Positions 54,271 to 62,632 of a DNA stretch of 64,000 nucleotides are shown piece after piece. The translations under genes were made by a program, and so were the position numbers. Numbering within the stretch: position 1 is the first letter of the stretch; every line of letters starts with the position of its first letter. The stretch is taken from NCBI GenBank assembly GCA_963768765.1, contig CAVYJK010000028.1, positions 1 to 64,000 of the forward strand, given 5' to 3'. The stretch is from DASWLF01 sp963768765. Lineage in GTDB: Bacteria > Desulfobacterota > Desulfobaccia > Desulfobaccales > 0-14-0-80-60-11. The notes below the pieces were generated by a model. The model saw only the letters and a program-made list of their open reading frames with translations. It was not told the origin of the DNA and did no database searches.

Positions 54271-54867
54271 TTATTGACCTTTTATCCTGATATCGGCATA
54301 GGGCCAGACCTTCCGGGTGTCATAAAGTACTAAAAACCCCCATAATGCAAGTAATGCTATCTTATCGAGATAATATGCCACCTCTCTCCCGCGGATAGAG
54401 ATTATAATATTGCTGATTAATAGTAATGTTATGGCAAATATGACGAACTTTTCCATGATAATTAACGGCCAATACCAGGCTGATTTATTCTTCAGGAATT
54501 TGGTAATCTTGATATATTTGTCATACACCCAGACCGGGTCGATGCCTTCAACGCTCAACTGGATGGAATATTTGCTAAAATCCAGTAAAACCACTTTATC
54601 GAACCGGGTCTTTTGGTCCCAGCCTTCGATCCAGAATGACAGGTCCGTAATTTGGTCCGGGAAGTCCTTCTGGTTGAAAAAGTCTTCCACCGAATTGGCA
54701 AACACCCGGGTGTTGCCCAGGTTGCTGGAGACTCGGAAGTATCTGTCGATCTCCGGCTTCGTGAAAGTCTCCTGAATTATGGCCGCCAGGTTCTGCAGAT
54801 CATTCTTATCCAGAGAGCATGGCCTGATGCTTCCTCTCCTTTCGTACCGTTTTTCGATATTTGCCAT
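54271..54867 (-). CDS. Hypothetical protein with two C-terminal membrane helices
   Basis: 198 residues from ATG 54867. A soluble N-terminal part (SLDKNDLQNLAAIIQETFTK, LSFWIEGWDQKTRFDKVVLL) reads like a small alpha/beta domain. Two membrane helices follow (residues ~135-155, IMEKFVIFAITLLLISNIII, and ~168-182). The base composition is more AT-rich than neighbours, hinting at transfer. No function recognised. The 54094-54270 gap after it shows only a start-less hydrophobic frame. Confidence 0.6.
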   Translation of the reverse strand: MANIEKRYERRGSIRPCSLDKNDLQNLAAIIQETFTKPEIDRYFRVSSNLGNTRVFANSVEDFFNQKDFPDQITDLSFWIEGWDQKTRFDKVVLLDFSKYSIQLSVEGIDPVWVYDKYIKITKFLKNKSAWYWPLIIMEKFVIFAITLLLISNIIISIRGREVAYYLDKIALLALWGFLVLYDTRKVWPYADIRIKGQ

Positions 54868-55179
54868 TCCCTGCCCTCTGGTCCGGACTCTGGCCCACCA
54901 TAATCCATTAAGCATATATTTTCAATGATAAATCTCTGCCCGGATTGAACCCGTGCCGGCAGGACTGACCTCCTTTTTCCCTAGGCGGAAGGATGAAGAA
55001 CTAGCCGTGCCATGAGGGCCGCGGTAGGGCAAATAGCGGGGCGGAATCTGAAGTTACGCCCGGATGGCGGCGGAGTCGCCGCCCGGGAGGCTGGTGGTTT
55101 GGAAGGTTTAGGGGTTGAGGCGGGCGGGGGAAAACGTCCGGCCTTAGGAGGGCGGAGCCTGGCCGGTTTTGAAGATTGC

Positions 55180-55542
55180 CTAACGGAGCTTCCCTTCCTC
55201 CAATAATTCCTCCAGGGATTTCCCGGAATAACCATAACACATGACCGGCTTCACCACCTGCTGCTGCTTGACCTTCCTGGCCCCGGTCAGTTGTTTCATG
55301 GGTTTGGGCGGCTCGATTTCCGTAACTATGGGAGACTTGGTTTTGATGAAACCGGCCCGCAGTCCATAGATATCAAAGATGGTGCCGTTAGCAAACCAGC
55401 CCAGCTGTTTCCCGTTCCAGCCGTAAATCCGGTCTCCGTCCAGATAAGCCGCGGGGATTCCATCCCACAGGTAAACGGTTTCGCGGTCATCGGCGAAATA
55501 GGCCACCGGTTTGCCCTTCTTATTAAAGAGTCCAACCTCCAT
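55180..55542 (-). CDS. 4-fold beta-flower domain protein
   Basis: 120 residues with repeating blades: LFNKKGKPVAYFADD, VYLWDGIPAAYLDGDRIYGW and NGKQLGWFANGTIFDIYGL. This pattern matches the small 4-fold beta-flower family of unknown function. The C-terminal third is a basic linker (TGARKVKQQQVVKPVMCYGY) ending in a short helix. About 260 bp upstream of comM's neighbour no further gene is seen. Confidence 0.65.
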   Translation of the reverse strand: MEVGLFNKKGKPVAYFADDRETVYLWDGIPAAYLDGDRIYGWNGKQLGWFANGTIFDIYGLRAGFIKTKSPIVTEIEPPKPMKQLTGARKVKQQQVVKPVMCYGYSGKSLEELLEEGKLR

Positions 55543-55596
55543 CTTGAGCCACTCCCTTAAATTTGCCGGGTGATTAGACGGTTTGCAACCCGGCCC

Positions 55597-56022
55597 TCAG
55601 TTCTCCAGGCGCTGCGCCAGTTCGATCTTCATGCAGTGATCCATAACCACTTCCAGACCGGCTTCCCTGGCTTTGCGGGCCGAGGTGGGGTCAACCAGAC
55701 CCAACTGCATCCACACCACTTTGGCGCCTACTGCTATGGCCTCGGCCACAACTGCCGGAATGGCCTCCGCTTTCCGGAAGATATCCACCACCTCCACCGG
55801 GAAGGGAATCTCCTTGAGGCTGGGGTAGCACTTCTCTCCTAAAATCTCGGCGCAGCCCGGATTCACCGGGATAATGCAGTAACCGTGCTGCTTAAGGTAC
55901 TGGGCCACCTGATAGCTGGGCCGACCGGGATCGGCGGACAGTCCCACCACCGCCACGGTGCGGTAGTTCTGCAGGATTGCCCCGATCTCCTCGGGGCCGG
56001 CACTGAGTTGGCTATCGTTCAC
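55597..56022 (-). CDS. CoA-binding domain protein (YccU type)
   Basis: 141 residues with the Rossmann-like CoA-binding fold of the succinyl-CoA-synthetase alpha N-terminus. Visible motifs are YRTVAVVGLSADPGRPSYQV, YCIIPVNPGCAEILGEKCYP, VVDIFRKAEAIPAVV and KVVWMQLGLVD. Family members bind CoA, and their physiological role is little known. Confidence 0.8.
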   Translation of the reverse strand: MNDSQLSAGPEEIGAILQNYRTVAVVGLSADPGRPSYQVAQYLKQHGYCIIPVNPGCAEILGEKCYPSLKEIPFPVEVVDIFRKAEAIPAVVAEAIAVGAKVVWMQLGLVDPTSARKAREAGLEVVMDHCMKIELAQRLEN

Positions 56023-56096
56023 ACCGCCTCCCTCCCCGGAGCAATCGCCGGGGGCGAGGGGAGAGGGAACTACGGCCGCGCCTCTCCCATTGATTC

Positions 56097-56888
56097 TTAG
56101 GGGTTCGTGGGACTTCCCTGACTGACCGCCTCCGGCTTCGCTTCCAGGCCTTTGCCGATCTTCAGGGCCGTTTTGATAAACTGGTAGCCGAATTTCAGGA
56201 GTTCGACGTCGTCTTCCCGGAGGCGCTGCTGCAGGTCGTCCTCCACCTGGAAGACTTGCAGAAAGCGGCTTTCAAAGACGAAGCGGCGAAACTGGTCCAG
56301 GTCGTACATCACCAGGTAAAACAGATTGTTGCCGCGCTCGTCGGTGACCGCGTCTCCCTGGGGGCCCCGGCGCAGCATCATGGTCTTCCACTCCAGGTTC
56401 ATTTCGTCGTATTTGTCCACTCCCTGGTCTTCCCGCCAGGAGGCCACGGTCCATTCGGCCTCCTCCTCGTAGCCCTTGCAGTGCTCTTCCCGCACGTAGA
56501 AGAAAAATTCCTCCGGACCTTTTTCGGTAATCAGGGTGCCCTGGCCGATGGGGTAGTAGCGGCAGCTGGCCGGCCGGTCGCTGTAGACCGTGCAGCCGGT
56601 GACGGGCTTGACGAAAGGACATTTGCCTGCAAACCTGGGCATATCCAGGATGACCACGGGCAGGCCCGATTTGTCGTGGGCCTCCCGGCGGGTATACTTG
56701 GCGAGGAAGTCTCCGGATTTGATCCCCAGGCGTTCTTTCAGACGCAGGATGTCGTAAGGAGTGAGGATAATGGTGGTTTTGCCGCAGCATTCGGTAAAGC
56801 AAGGCACTCCCGGGTGGCAGCGAAATTTGAACCGACTGTGCAGCGACAGCTGAGTGGGCTGCACCACCCGCATGTTCAAGTCAACCAT
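56097..56888 (-). CDS. YkgJ-type cysteine cluster protein
   Basis: 263 residues with the zinc- or iron-chelating Cys pattern: KFRCHPGVPCFTECCGKTTI, AGKCPFV, GCTVYSDRPASCRYYPIG and REEHCKGYEE. Such proteins bind a metal cluster through eight Cys and have no settled function. The C-terminal ~80 residues are helical and charged. Confidence 0.75.
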   Translation of the reverse strand: MVDLNMRVVQPTQLSLHSRFKFRCHPGVPCFTECCGKTTIILTPYDILRLKERLGIKSGDFLAKYTRREAHDKSGLPVVILDMPRFAGKCPFVKPVTGCTVYSDRPASCRYYPIGQGTLITEKGPEEFFFYVREEHCKGYEEEAEWTVASWREDQGVDKYDEMNLEWKTMMLRRGPQGDAVTDERGNNLFYLVMYDLDQFRRFVFESRFLQVFQVEDDLQQRLREDDVELLKFGYQFIKTALKIGKGLEAKPEAVSQGSPTNP

Positions 56889-57002
56889 AAAGATGCTCCT
56901 TGAGATTTTTCCTTGTTAAGCGAATATTTTATCAGAAATTTCATCCAAACAAAAACCCTTTATGGACGGGGTCCGGCCGCCGCCGCCGGTTGTGGAGGAG
57001 GC

Positions 57003-57063
57003 CAGGGGCAGCAAGCCCCTGCCCCAACCCCGTAAGCAAGGGCGGGTTTAAACCCGTCCTTGC
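57003..57063. repeat. Two palindromes in an otherwise empty gap
   Basis: CAGGGGC-AGCAA-GCCCCTG (57003-57021) and the near-perfect GCAAGGGCGGGTTTAAACCC-GTCCTTGC (57036-57063). No gene is seen in 56889-57141. Confidence 0.5.
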
Positions 57064-57141
57064 ATCACCGGCTAGACGCCGGCGCCTGAACCGCCGGGGC
57101 GGCTGTTCCACCCAAGAACTTTGCGGAACCGGTCTTAACTT

Positions 57142-57693
57142 CTAATCATCCATCACCAGTTCGAGCCGGCGAGACACTTCATCCTGGACGTCGAAGCTTG
57201 AATCCGGGTCACCTTCATATCTGTATTGTAACTCATAGGCATCCATTTCCAGGGGGATGGCTGCGTAATTAAAGCCCTGATTGACCCAGCCGACGATGAA
57301 TAACTCTATAAACTTGTCCAATCCCACAATGTCATATTGAACCACATGAACCAATTCGTGAAAGATTAGGGAGTTGAGATTGTTCCTAATAGCATCTTCT
57401 ACTATCAAGACGGTGTCGACAAAGGTAATCCCCAACATGCGGCTGAAGTCCAACACCGGGGCGCTGGACTGGGCGAAAATGGGGCGATATTGCTCCAGGA
57501 AGGCGGGATTCTCAAGGGCCGGAACCGTAACGATCCTGACTTTAGTCAGCAGGTTGCGGTCGAAGTACCTGGCAAATTCGGATAGCTGGTTATCGGACAG
57601 CGCCTGTCCCAGGGGCCTGAAAGCCGTTCTCTGGTCCGCCACCCATTGCCGGCCCAGGTCAATCAGTTGAGCGATGAGCTGGTTCATAGTCAT
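57142..57693 (-). CDS. Putative HExxH metalloprotease-like protein of unknown family
   Basis: 183 residues. The centre reads NNLNSLIFHELVHVVQYDIV with an HExxH zinc motif (HELVH). A conserved-looking Glu lies downstream in IPLEMDAYELQYRYEGDPDS, as in gluzincins. There is no signal peptide or membrane helix. The N-terminal half is helical. Activity is inferred from the motif only. It is transcribed away from the qmoC terminator. Confidence 0.6.
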   Translation of the reverse strand: MTMNQLIAQLIDLGRQWVADQRTAFRPLGQALSDNQLSEFARYFDRNLLTKVRIVTVPALENPAFLEQYRPIFAQSSAPVLDFSRMLGITFVDTVLIVEDAIRNNLNSLIFHELVHVVQYDIVGLDKFIELFIVGWVNQGFNYAAIPLEMDAYELQYRYEGDPDSSFDVQDEVSRRLELVMDD

Positions 57694-57764
57694 AGGATTT
57701 CCCTCACAGTATTGCAGGCTGACCCATCTTATTAAATAATTTCCCGGTTTTCAAAGCCTATCGC

Positions 57765-57800
57765 AAAAAAAAACCGGCCCCCTGCCAAGGGGGCCGGTTT
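57765..57800 (-). terminator. Strong intrinsic terminator after qmoC
   Basis: AAACCGGCCCCC (57771-57782) and GGGGGCCGGTTT (57789-57800) form a 12-bp stem with a 6-nt loop. On the minus strand a run of T (57773-57765) follows directly. It ends the qmo operon 24 nt past the qmoC stop. Confidence 0.85.
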
Positions 57801-57823
57801 GCTTTGCCTGGCGGACCGGCCTA

Positions 57824-58939
57824 CTAGAATCCCCGGCCCGACATGCGGGCCCAGAGCATGGCCACCGTGCGATAGACCATGTGGGCCATCTTGGTGTACG
57901 GGGCATAGAAGAACAGGCAGAACACCGCGGTGAGATGCAGGAAATAGGTGGGATAGGCCAGGAGCTTGATGCCCACCAGCCGGAAGAGCCAGGCCAGGAG
58001 TCCGGTGGCGCCTACGACAAAGATCACATAGATCAAGAACCAGTCATAGTAGGAGCCGTAGCCGGCCTTCTCCGCATTGGCCTGGCGTTCCTTGATGATA
58101 TTGAAGATCCCATAGAGCAGAGCCGCGGTACCCACCATGGCCAGCAATTTTATGGGCGACAATAGAAAGTACGGGGATTCGTGATGCAACACCCACTCAT
58201 TGAGGAACCCCCAGGAAGTGACCACCGCTAAAAAGATAAACCCGAACAGCAAGAACAGATGGTTCGTGGACCGGTTATAGGTGGTTTCGCACAGCCGGAA
58301 CCGGTTGTGCATCAGGATATCTTTCAGGGTGGCGATGAGATTGCCCACCAGGTTGCCTTCCACCTTGACCCGCCAGGGATTGGTACTGTTGATGTCCTTC
58401 CAGAAGCACAGCACCCCCTTGGCCAGCACCGCCACCGCAAAGAAAAAGGCGGGGACGAAGATGGCGTCTATCAGCAGGGTGGGGAAGAAGTGGGAGTAGA
58501 CAATGGGCCCTTCCGGAATGCCCCAATGACCGGTGATCTTCAGGGCCAGGGCCAGCAGCACCACCGGAAAGGCGATGAGCAGGGGGAGGAACTTGGAGTC
58601 CCCCACCAGCCGGGCCAGCAAGGGCGGCGTGGCATAGGTCTCGATGCACATCTTCCGGAGCACGTTCATCACTTCGCCGGGTTTGGCCCCCCGGGGACAA
58701 TAGACGGTGCAATCGCTGCAGTGATGGCACAGCCAGATGTCGGGGTCCTTGACCACGTCCTTCAAGCCCCACTGGGCCTGAAGCATCTCTTTCCGGGGGA
58801 AGGGCTTGCTATCGGGAGTGGGATTGCAGACCACCGAGCAGGTGTCGCACTGGTAGCATTTCTTTACCGTGTCCCCCCCGGCGGCCATGACCCGGTTGAT
58901 GAATTGCAGGTCCGGCTTGATCAAAGTTTCGCCTGCCAT
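57824..58939 (-). CDS. qmoC: QmoC, membrane subunit of quinone-interacting membrane-bound oxidoreductase
   Basis: 371 residues. The N-terminal HdrC-like half has two cluster motifs (CYQCDTCSVVCNPTPDSKPF, CHHCSDCTVYCPRGAKPGEV). The C-terminal cytochrome-b-like half has six membrane helices (for example PLLIAFPVVLLALALKITGH, IDAIFVPAFFFAVAVLAKG). It passes electrons from menaquinol to QmoAB and on to APS reductase. It starts 12 nt after qmoB. Confidence 0.95.
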   Translation of the reverse strand: MAGETLIKPDLQFINRVMAAGGDTVKKCYQCDTCSVVCNPTPDSKPFPRKEMLQAQWGLKDVVKDPDIWLCHHCSDCTVYCPRGAKPGEVMNVLRKMCIETYATPPLLARLVGDSKFLPLLIAFPVVLLALALKITGHWGIPEGPIVYSHFFPTLLIDAIFVPAFFFAVAVLAKGVLCFWKDINSTNPWRVKVEGNLVGNLIATLKDILMHNRFRLCETTYNRSTNHLFLLFGFIFLAVVTSWGFLNEWVLHHESPYFLLSPIKLLAMVGTAALLYGIFNIIKERQANAEKAGYGSYYDWFLIYVIFVVGATGLLAWLFRLVGIKLLAYPTYFLHLTAVFCLFFYAPYTKMAHMVYRTVAMLWARMSGRGF

Positions 58940-58951
58940 GGATCATACCTC

Positions 58952-61120
58952 CTAGAATTCCTTGAAGGGGTTGGGACCGATCTCTTTCACCCGGGCCACA
59001 AATTCGTTGATGATCTGCGGCAGGCGGTCGAAGTCGGAGTGGGCTATCTGGTACATTTGCACCCGGTCGGCTTCCAGGCCCAGTTTGTCCAGGGTTTCGG
59101 AGAGCTTGCCCAAGCGATATTCGCACAATTCACTGCCCTTGGCGAAGTGGCACTGGTAGTCGTCGCCGGATTTGCAGCCCAGGAGAATGATGCCGTCAAT
59201 TCCCCGGGACAGGACGTCGGATACCCATACCATGTTGAAGGAGCCCAGGCAGCGCAGGGGGAGGAAGCGGACCCTGGGGTCGAAGCGCAGCTTGTGGAGT
59301 CCGGCCGCGTCCAGGGCCGGCATGGCGTCGTTTTCACACACCATGCCGATAATGCGAAAAGGCGCATCTTCCGCATCTTCATCCTCAAGTTCCGGTACGT
59401 CCAGCGACTTGAGCATGGAGCCGACGATGTCGACGCTGTAGTCCTTGAAGGAGACGATGCGCTCGGGGCAGGACCCCATGCAGGTGGCGCAACGGCGACA
59501 GCGGTTGATCTTGAAGAAGGGAGTGCCCTTTTCGTCTTCTTCGATGGCGCCGAAGGGACATTCCTCGGTGCAGCGCTTACAGGAGGTGCAGCGCTGCATG
59601 AAGGGGTCCGGGAAGGTTTCGTCCCAGGCCCGGGGATGCACCGCCATGCCCTCGGCCACGTGCTCCACCGCCTGAATCGCCTTCATGGCGGCGCCGGCGC
59701 CGTCCTCCATGGCCATGGGAATGGTCATGGCCTGGCGCACCGTGCCCGCGGCATAGACCGCGGTCCGCCGGGTTTCATACGGGAAGCAGATGAAGTTGGA
59801 ATCGGCAAAGCCGTTATAAACCTCGGTTTCCGGCAGGCCCGGACCCTGGCGGTAATCCAGGTTGAGAACCGGCTCGTCCAGGGTGACCGGGACCAAGCCG
59901 GTGGCCAGGACCACCAGGTCGGCCTCGAAGGCCACGTTGTCGCCAAACAGGGTGTCGCTGGCGGTAATCTTCAGTTTGCCGTTGTCTCCCAGGCTGACCT
60001 CGCTGATCTCCGCCTTGGTGAGCATCACCCCGGGGTCCGACTGCACCTGCTTGTAGAACAGCTCGCTCTGCCCCGGGGTGCGGATGTCCTTATAGAGGAT
60101 CATGGCCATGCCGTTGGGGTTCTGCTGGCGCACATAGAGGGCCTGCTTCAAAGAAGCCAGGCAGCAGAAGTCGGAGCAATATGGCAGGTGCTCCGGGTCC
60201 CGGGAGCCGGCGCACTGGATGAAGGCCACGGTTTCGGGGACCTTGCCGTCGGAGGGCCGGGCGATTGTGCCCTTCTTGGCCATCTCCTCCATCTCGAGGT
60301 TGGTGATCACGTCCGGGGACAGACCGTAGCCCAGCTTGGTGAGCTTGGTGGCGTCGTAAGGCCGCCAACCGGCCGCCAGGACGACGGCCCCTACCCGCAG
60401 GGTTTCCAGGTTGCCGCCCGCCTTGATGTGGGCATCCAGCAGGCCGGGCTGGCCCTCGATTTTCTCGATCTCAGCCGAGGTGAAGACCCGGATGGCGGGA
60501 TGGCCCTGGACTTCCTGGACCTTCTTGAAGATCACGGGCTCCTGGAGGGCGGCATAGGGATAGCTGGAAGGGGTCTGGCGGTGCATCTTGGCGGCATAGC
60601 CGCCCAGTTCCGCCTCTTTTTCCACCAGGACCACCTGGTAGCCGTCGTTGGCCGCTTCCAGGGCAGCGCTCAAGCCCGCGGCGCCGCCGCCGATGACCAG
60701 GATGGTTTTGTCGCATTCGGTCTGGTACGGCTCGGGCAGCTCGGATTTCTTCACCCGGGCGCAGTACATGCGCAGATAGTCTTCCGCCAGGGCCTGGGTG
60801 TGCTCATTCTGGGGTTCCTGGGTCCAGGCCACCAGTTCCCGGATATTGCAGCGCTCCACCAGGACCCCGGGGAAATCCAGCTCCTCGTACTTCACCCGGG
60901 GGGAGCAGGCGGCGATGACCAGGGCGTTGATGCCCTCGCCTTCCGGTTTGATATCTTCCAAGATCATGGCCCGGGCCTCGGGGCTGCACATGATGTCGTG
61001 CTCTTTGATGTGCTGAATCTTGCCTTCTTTTTTGATCACCTTGGTAAGGCTCTCAAAATCTATGGCATCGCCGATGCCACAGCCCTTGCACAAGTAGACT
61101 CCGAATTTCTTTTCCATCAC
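58952..61120 (-). CDS. qmoB: QmoB, HdrA-MvhD fusion subunit
   Basis: 722 residues: N-terminal GVYLCKGCGIGDAIDFESL, ITACSPRVKYEE-like Cys site, FAD motif VIGGGAAGLSAALEAANDG, CAGSRDPEHLPYCSDFCCLA, two ferredoxin motifs (CTSCKRCTEECP, CRRCATCMGSCP). The C-terminal MvhD domain has VCENDAMPALDAAG, LPLRCLGSFN and LLGCKSGDDYQCHFAKGSE. It likely accepts electrons for confurcation. The start overlaps the qmoA stop by 4 nt. Confidence 0.95.
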   Translation of the reverse strand: MMEKKFGVYLCKGCGIGDAIDFESLTKVIKKEGKIQHIKEHDIMCSPEARAMILEDIKPEGEGINALVIAACSPRVKYEELDFPGVLVERCNIRELVAWTQEPQNEHTQALAEDYLRMYCARVKKSELPEPYQTECDKTILVIGGGAAGLSAALEAANDGYQVVLVEKEAELGGYAAKMHRQTPSSYPYAALQEPVIFKKVQEVQGHPAIRVFTSAEIEKIEGQPGLLDAHIKAGGNLETLRVGAVVLAAGWRPYDATKLTKLGYGLSPDVITNLEMEEMAKKGTIARPSDGKVPETVAFIQCAGSRDPEHLPYCSDFCCLASLKQALYVRQQNPNGMAMILYKDIRTPGQSELFYKQVQSDPGVMLTKAEISEVSLGDNGKLKITASDTLFGDNVAFEADLVVLATGLVPVTLDEPVLNLDYRQGPGLPETEVYNGFADSNFICFPYETRRTAVYAAGTVRQAMTIPMAMEDGAGAAMKAIQAVEHVAEGMAVHPRAWDETFPDPFMQRCTSCKRCTEECPFGAIEEDEKGTPFFKINRCRRCATCMGSCPERIVSFKDYSVDIVGSMLKSLDVPELEDEDAEDAPFRIIGMVCENDAMPALDAAGLHKLRFDPRVRFLPLRCLGSFNMVWVSDVLSRGIDGIILLGCKSGDDYQCHFAKGSELCEYRLGKLSETLDKLGLEADRVQMYQIAHSDFDRLPQIINEFVARVKEIGPNPFKEF

Positions 61121-62379
61121 GACCTCCTGCCCGCGGCGCTGAGACTTTTAAGGGCGGCCCCGGTGGCATCTTCATTGGATTTCATCACATCCAGAGGGCC
61201 CTTCAAAGTACCCACGGCGCAGATTCCCGGCGGCAGCAGTTCCTGAATAATGAAGCCATCCGGGGTGTAAGACAGCGGCAGGGGGAAGGGGGAGGCCTTG
61301 GTGGAGGGCACCATGCCCGCGGCCAGGACCACCATATCGAAGGTCATGGACTGCTTGTCGCCCACCGCGGTGTCTTCGGCCACCACCACGACGTTGTCGG
61401 TTCCGGGCTCTTGGTTGATCTTGGCCACCTTGCCCCTGATGAGGTGGACCTTTTCATCGTCCCGCACCTTCCAGAGAAACTGCTCGTAGCGGCCCGGGGC
61501 CCTGAGGTCGATGTAGAAGATGTAGACCTCGGTCTCCGGGTCCTTCTCCCGGAGATAAGTCGCCTGCTTCAGGGACGCCATGCAGCAGATATAAGAGCAG
61601 TACGGCAAGTGGTTCTCATCCCGGGAGCCGGCGCACTGGACGAAGGCCACCTTTTTGGGGGGCTGCTGGTCCGAGGGGCGCAGAATCTGGCCGCCGGTGG
61701 GGCCGTTGGACGCCGCCAGGCGCTCCATCTGCATGTTGGTGATGACGTTGGCCACGACGCCGAACCCCAGGTTGTCCGCTTTGGAAATATCATAGAGTTC
61801 CCAGCCGCTGGCCATGATAATGGCACCCACGTTGAAATTCAGGGTCTGGGGCTTTTCGTGCAGGTCGATGGCGTCGTACTTGCATGCCTCCAGGCACTTC
61901 TGGGCGCAATCGCCGTTGCAGACGGTTTTGTCGATGACATACTTTTGCGGAAAGGCATAATCAAAGGGGATGTAAGCGGCTTTGGTCTTGTCCAGACCGA
62001 AGTTAAAATCGTTAACCCGCCAGGCGGTGCAGGCTTGGGCACAGGCATCGCAAGCCACGCACCGGTCGTTGACGTAGCGTGGATGCACCTTGACGGTGAC
62101 GTCGAAGTTGCCGGCCCCACCGCTGATCTGGGTAACCTCCGCCATGGTATAGAAGCTGATGTTGGGGTTTTCCTTGATCCGGCGGAATTGGATCTCCAGG
62201 CCGCAGGTGGGCGGGCAGAGCTTGGGAAAATATCGGTGGAGCTGGGCTACCCGGCCGCCCAGGTAGGGGCCCTTCTCGGTGAGAATTACCTGAGCCCCGG
62301 CTTCCGCCGCCTCCACGGCCGCGGTGAGGCCGCTTATGCCTCCCCCGATGACCAGAATTTTGCGGTTATCGGCTTTCAC
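61117..62379 (-). CDS. qmoA: QmoA, HdrA-type flavoprotein
   Basis: 420 residues with FAD motif VIGGGISGLTAAVEAAEAGA. The CPPTCGLE site stands in the HdrA Cys position. The ferredoxin-like Cys groups are CVACDACAQACTAWRV and CNGDCAQKCLEACKYDA. CAGSRDENHLPYCSYICCMA and the C-terminal FAD region follow. It is the first qmo gene, and the 250-bp gap after aprA with two terminators suggests it has its own promoter. Start ATG 62379 follows AAGGAGGACC. Confidence 0.95.
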   Translation of the reverse strand: MKADNRKILVIGGGISGLTAAVEAAEAGAQVILTEKGPYLGGRVAQLHRYFPKLCPPTCGLEIQFRRIKENPNISFYTMAEVTQISGGAGNFDVTVKVHPRYVNDRCVACDACAQACTAWRVNDFNFGLDKTKAAYIPFDYAFPQKYVIDKTVCNGDCAQKCLEACKYDAIDLHEKPQTLNFNVGAIIMASGWELYDISKADNLGFGVVANVITNMQMERLAASNGPTGGQILRPSDQQPPKKVAFVQCAGSRDENHLPYCSYICCMASLKQATYLREKDPETEVYIFYIDLRAPGRYEQFLWKVRDDEKVHLIRGKVAKINQEPGTDNVVVVAEDTAVGDKQSMTFDMVVLAAGMVPSTKASPFPLPLSYTPDGFIIQELLPPGICAVGTLKGPLDVMKSNEDATGAALKSLSAAGRRS

Positions 62380-62536
62380 ACAGGTCCTCCTTCAGGACGT
62401 TCTGCAAGTCAGGGCATGAGGCCGGCAGCGAGGCCGACCAGGCCCTAAGACTCACTTTGCGCTTATTACTATAACATTGTGAATAGAGGTGCAAGGGAAA
62501 AAATCCCGCTCTGGTGGGGAGTTGAGTCGCGCCCCT

Positions 62537-62580
62537 AAAAAAATGGCCGTGGCTGGCCGGGGGGCCTGGTACCACGGCCA
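62537..62580 (-). terminator. Intrinsic terminator after aprA
   Basis: TGGCCGTGG (62544-62552) and CCACGGCCA (62572-62580) form a stem with an inner GGCC/GGCC hairpin. On the minus strand TTTTTTT follows at once (62543-62537). It separates aprA from qmoA. Confidence 0.85.
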
Positions 62581-62589
62581 AAAGACATC

Positions 62590-62619
62590 CCGGGGCTTCG
62601 GGATCCCCCGAAGCCCCGG
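62590..62619 (-). terminator. Second hairpin after aprA
   Basis: CCGGGGCTTCGGG (62590-62602) and CCCGAAGCCCCGG (62607-62619) form a perfect 13-bp stem with a 4-nt loop, 14 nt past the aprA stop. A short T-rich stretch (GTCTTTT) follows on the minus strand. It may protect the mRNA end or act as a tandem terminator. Confidence 0.7.
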
Positions 62620-62632
62620 AACCTAGCCGTTG

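Noticed and set aside
58259..61246. 995-codon open frame on the plus strand
   Set aside because: It lies antisense to qmoB and qmoC, which have clear motifs. Its His/Gly/Gln-rich composition is the usual shadow of G/C-rich coding DNA.
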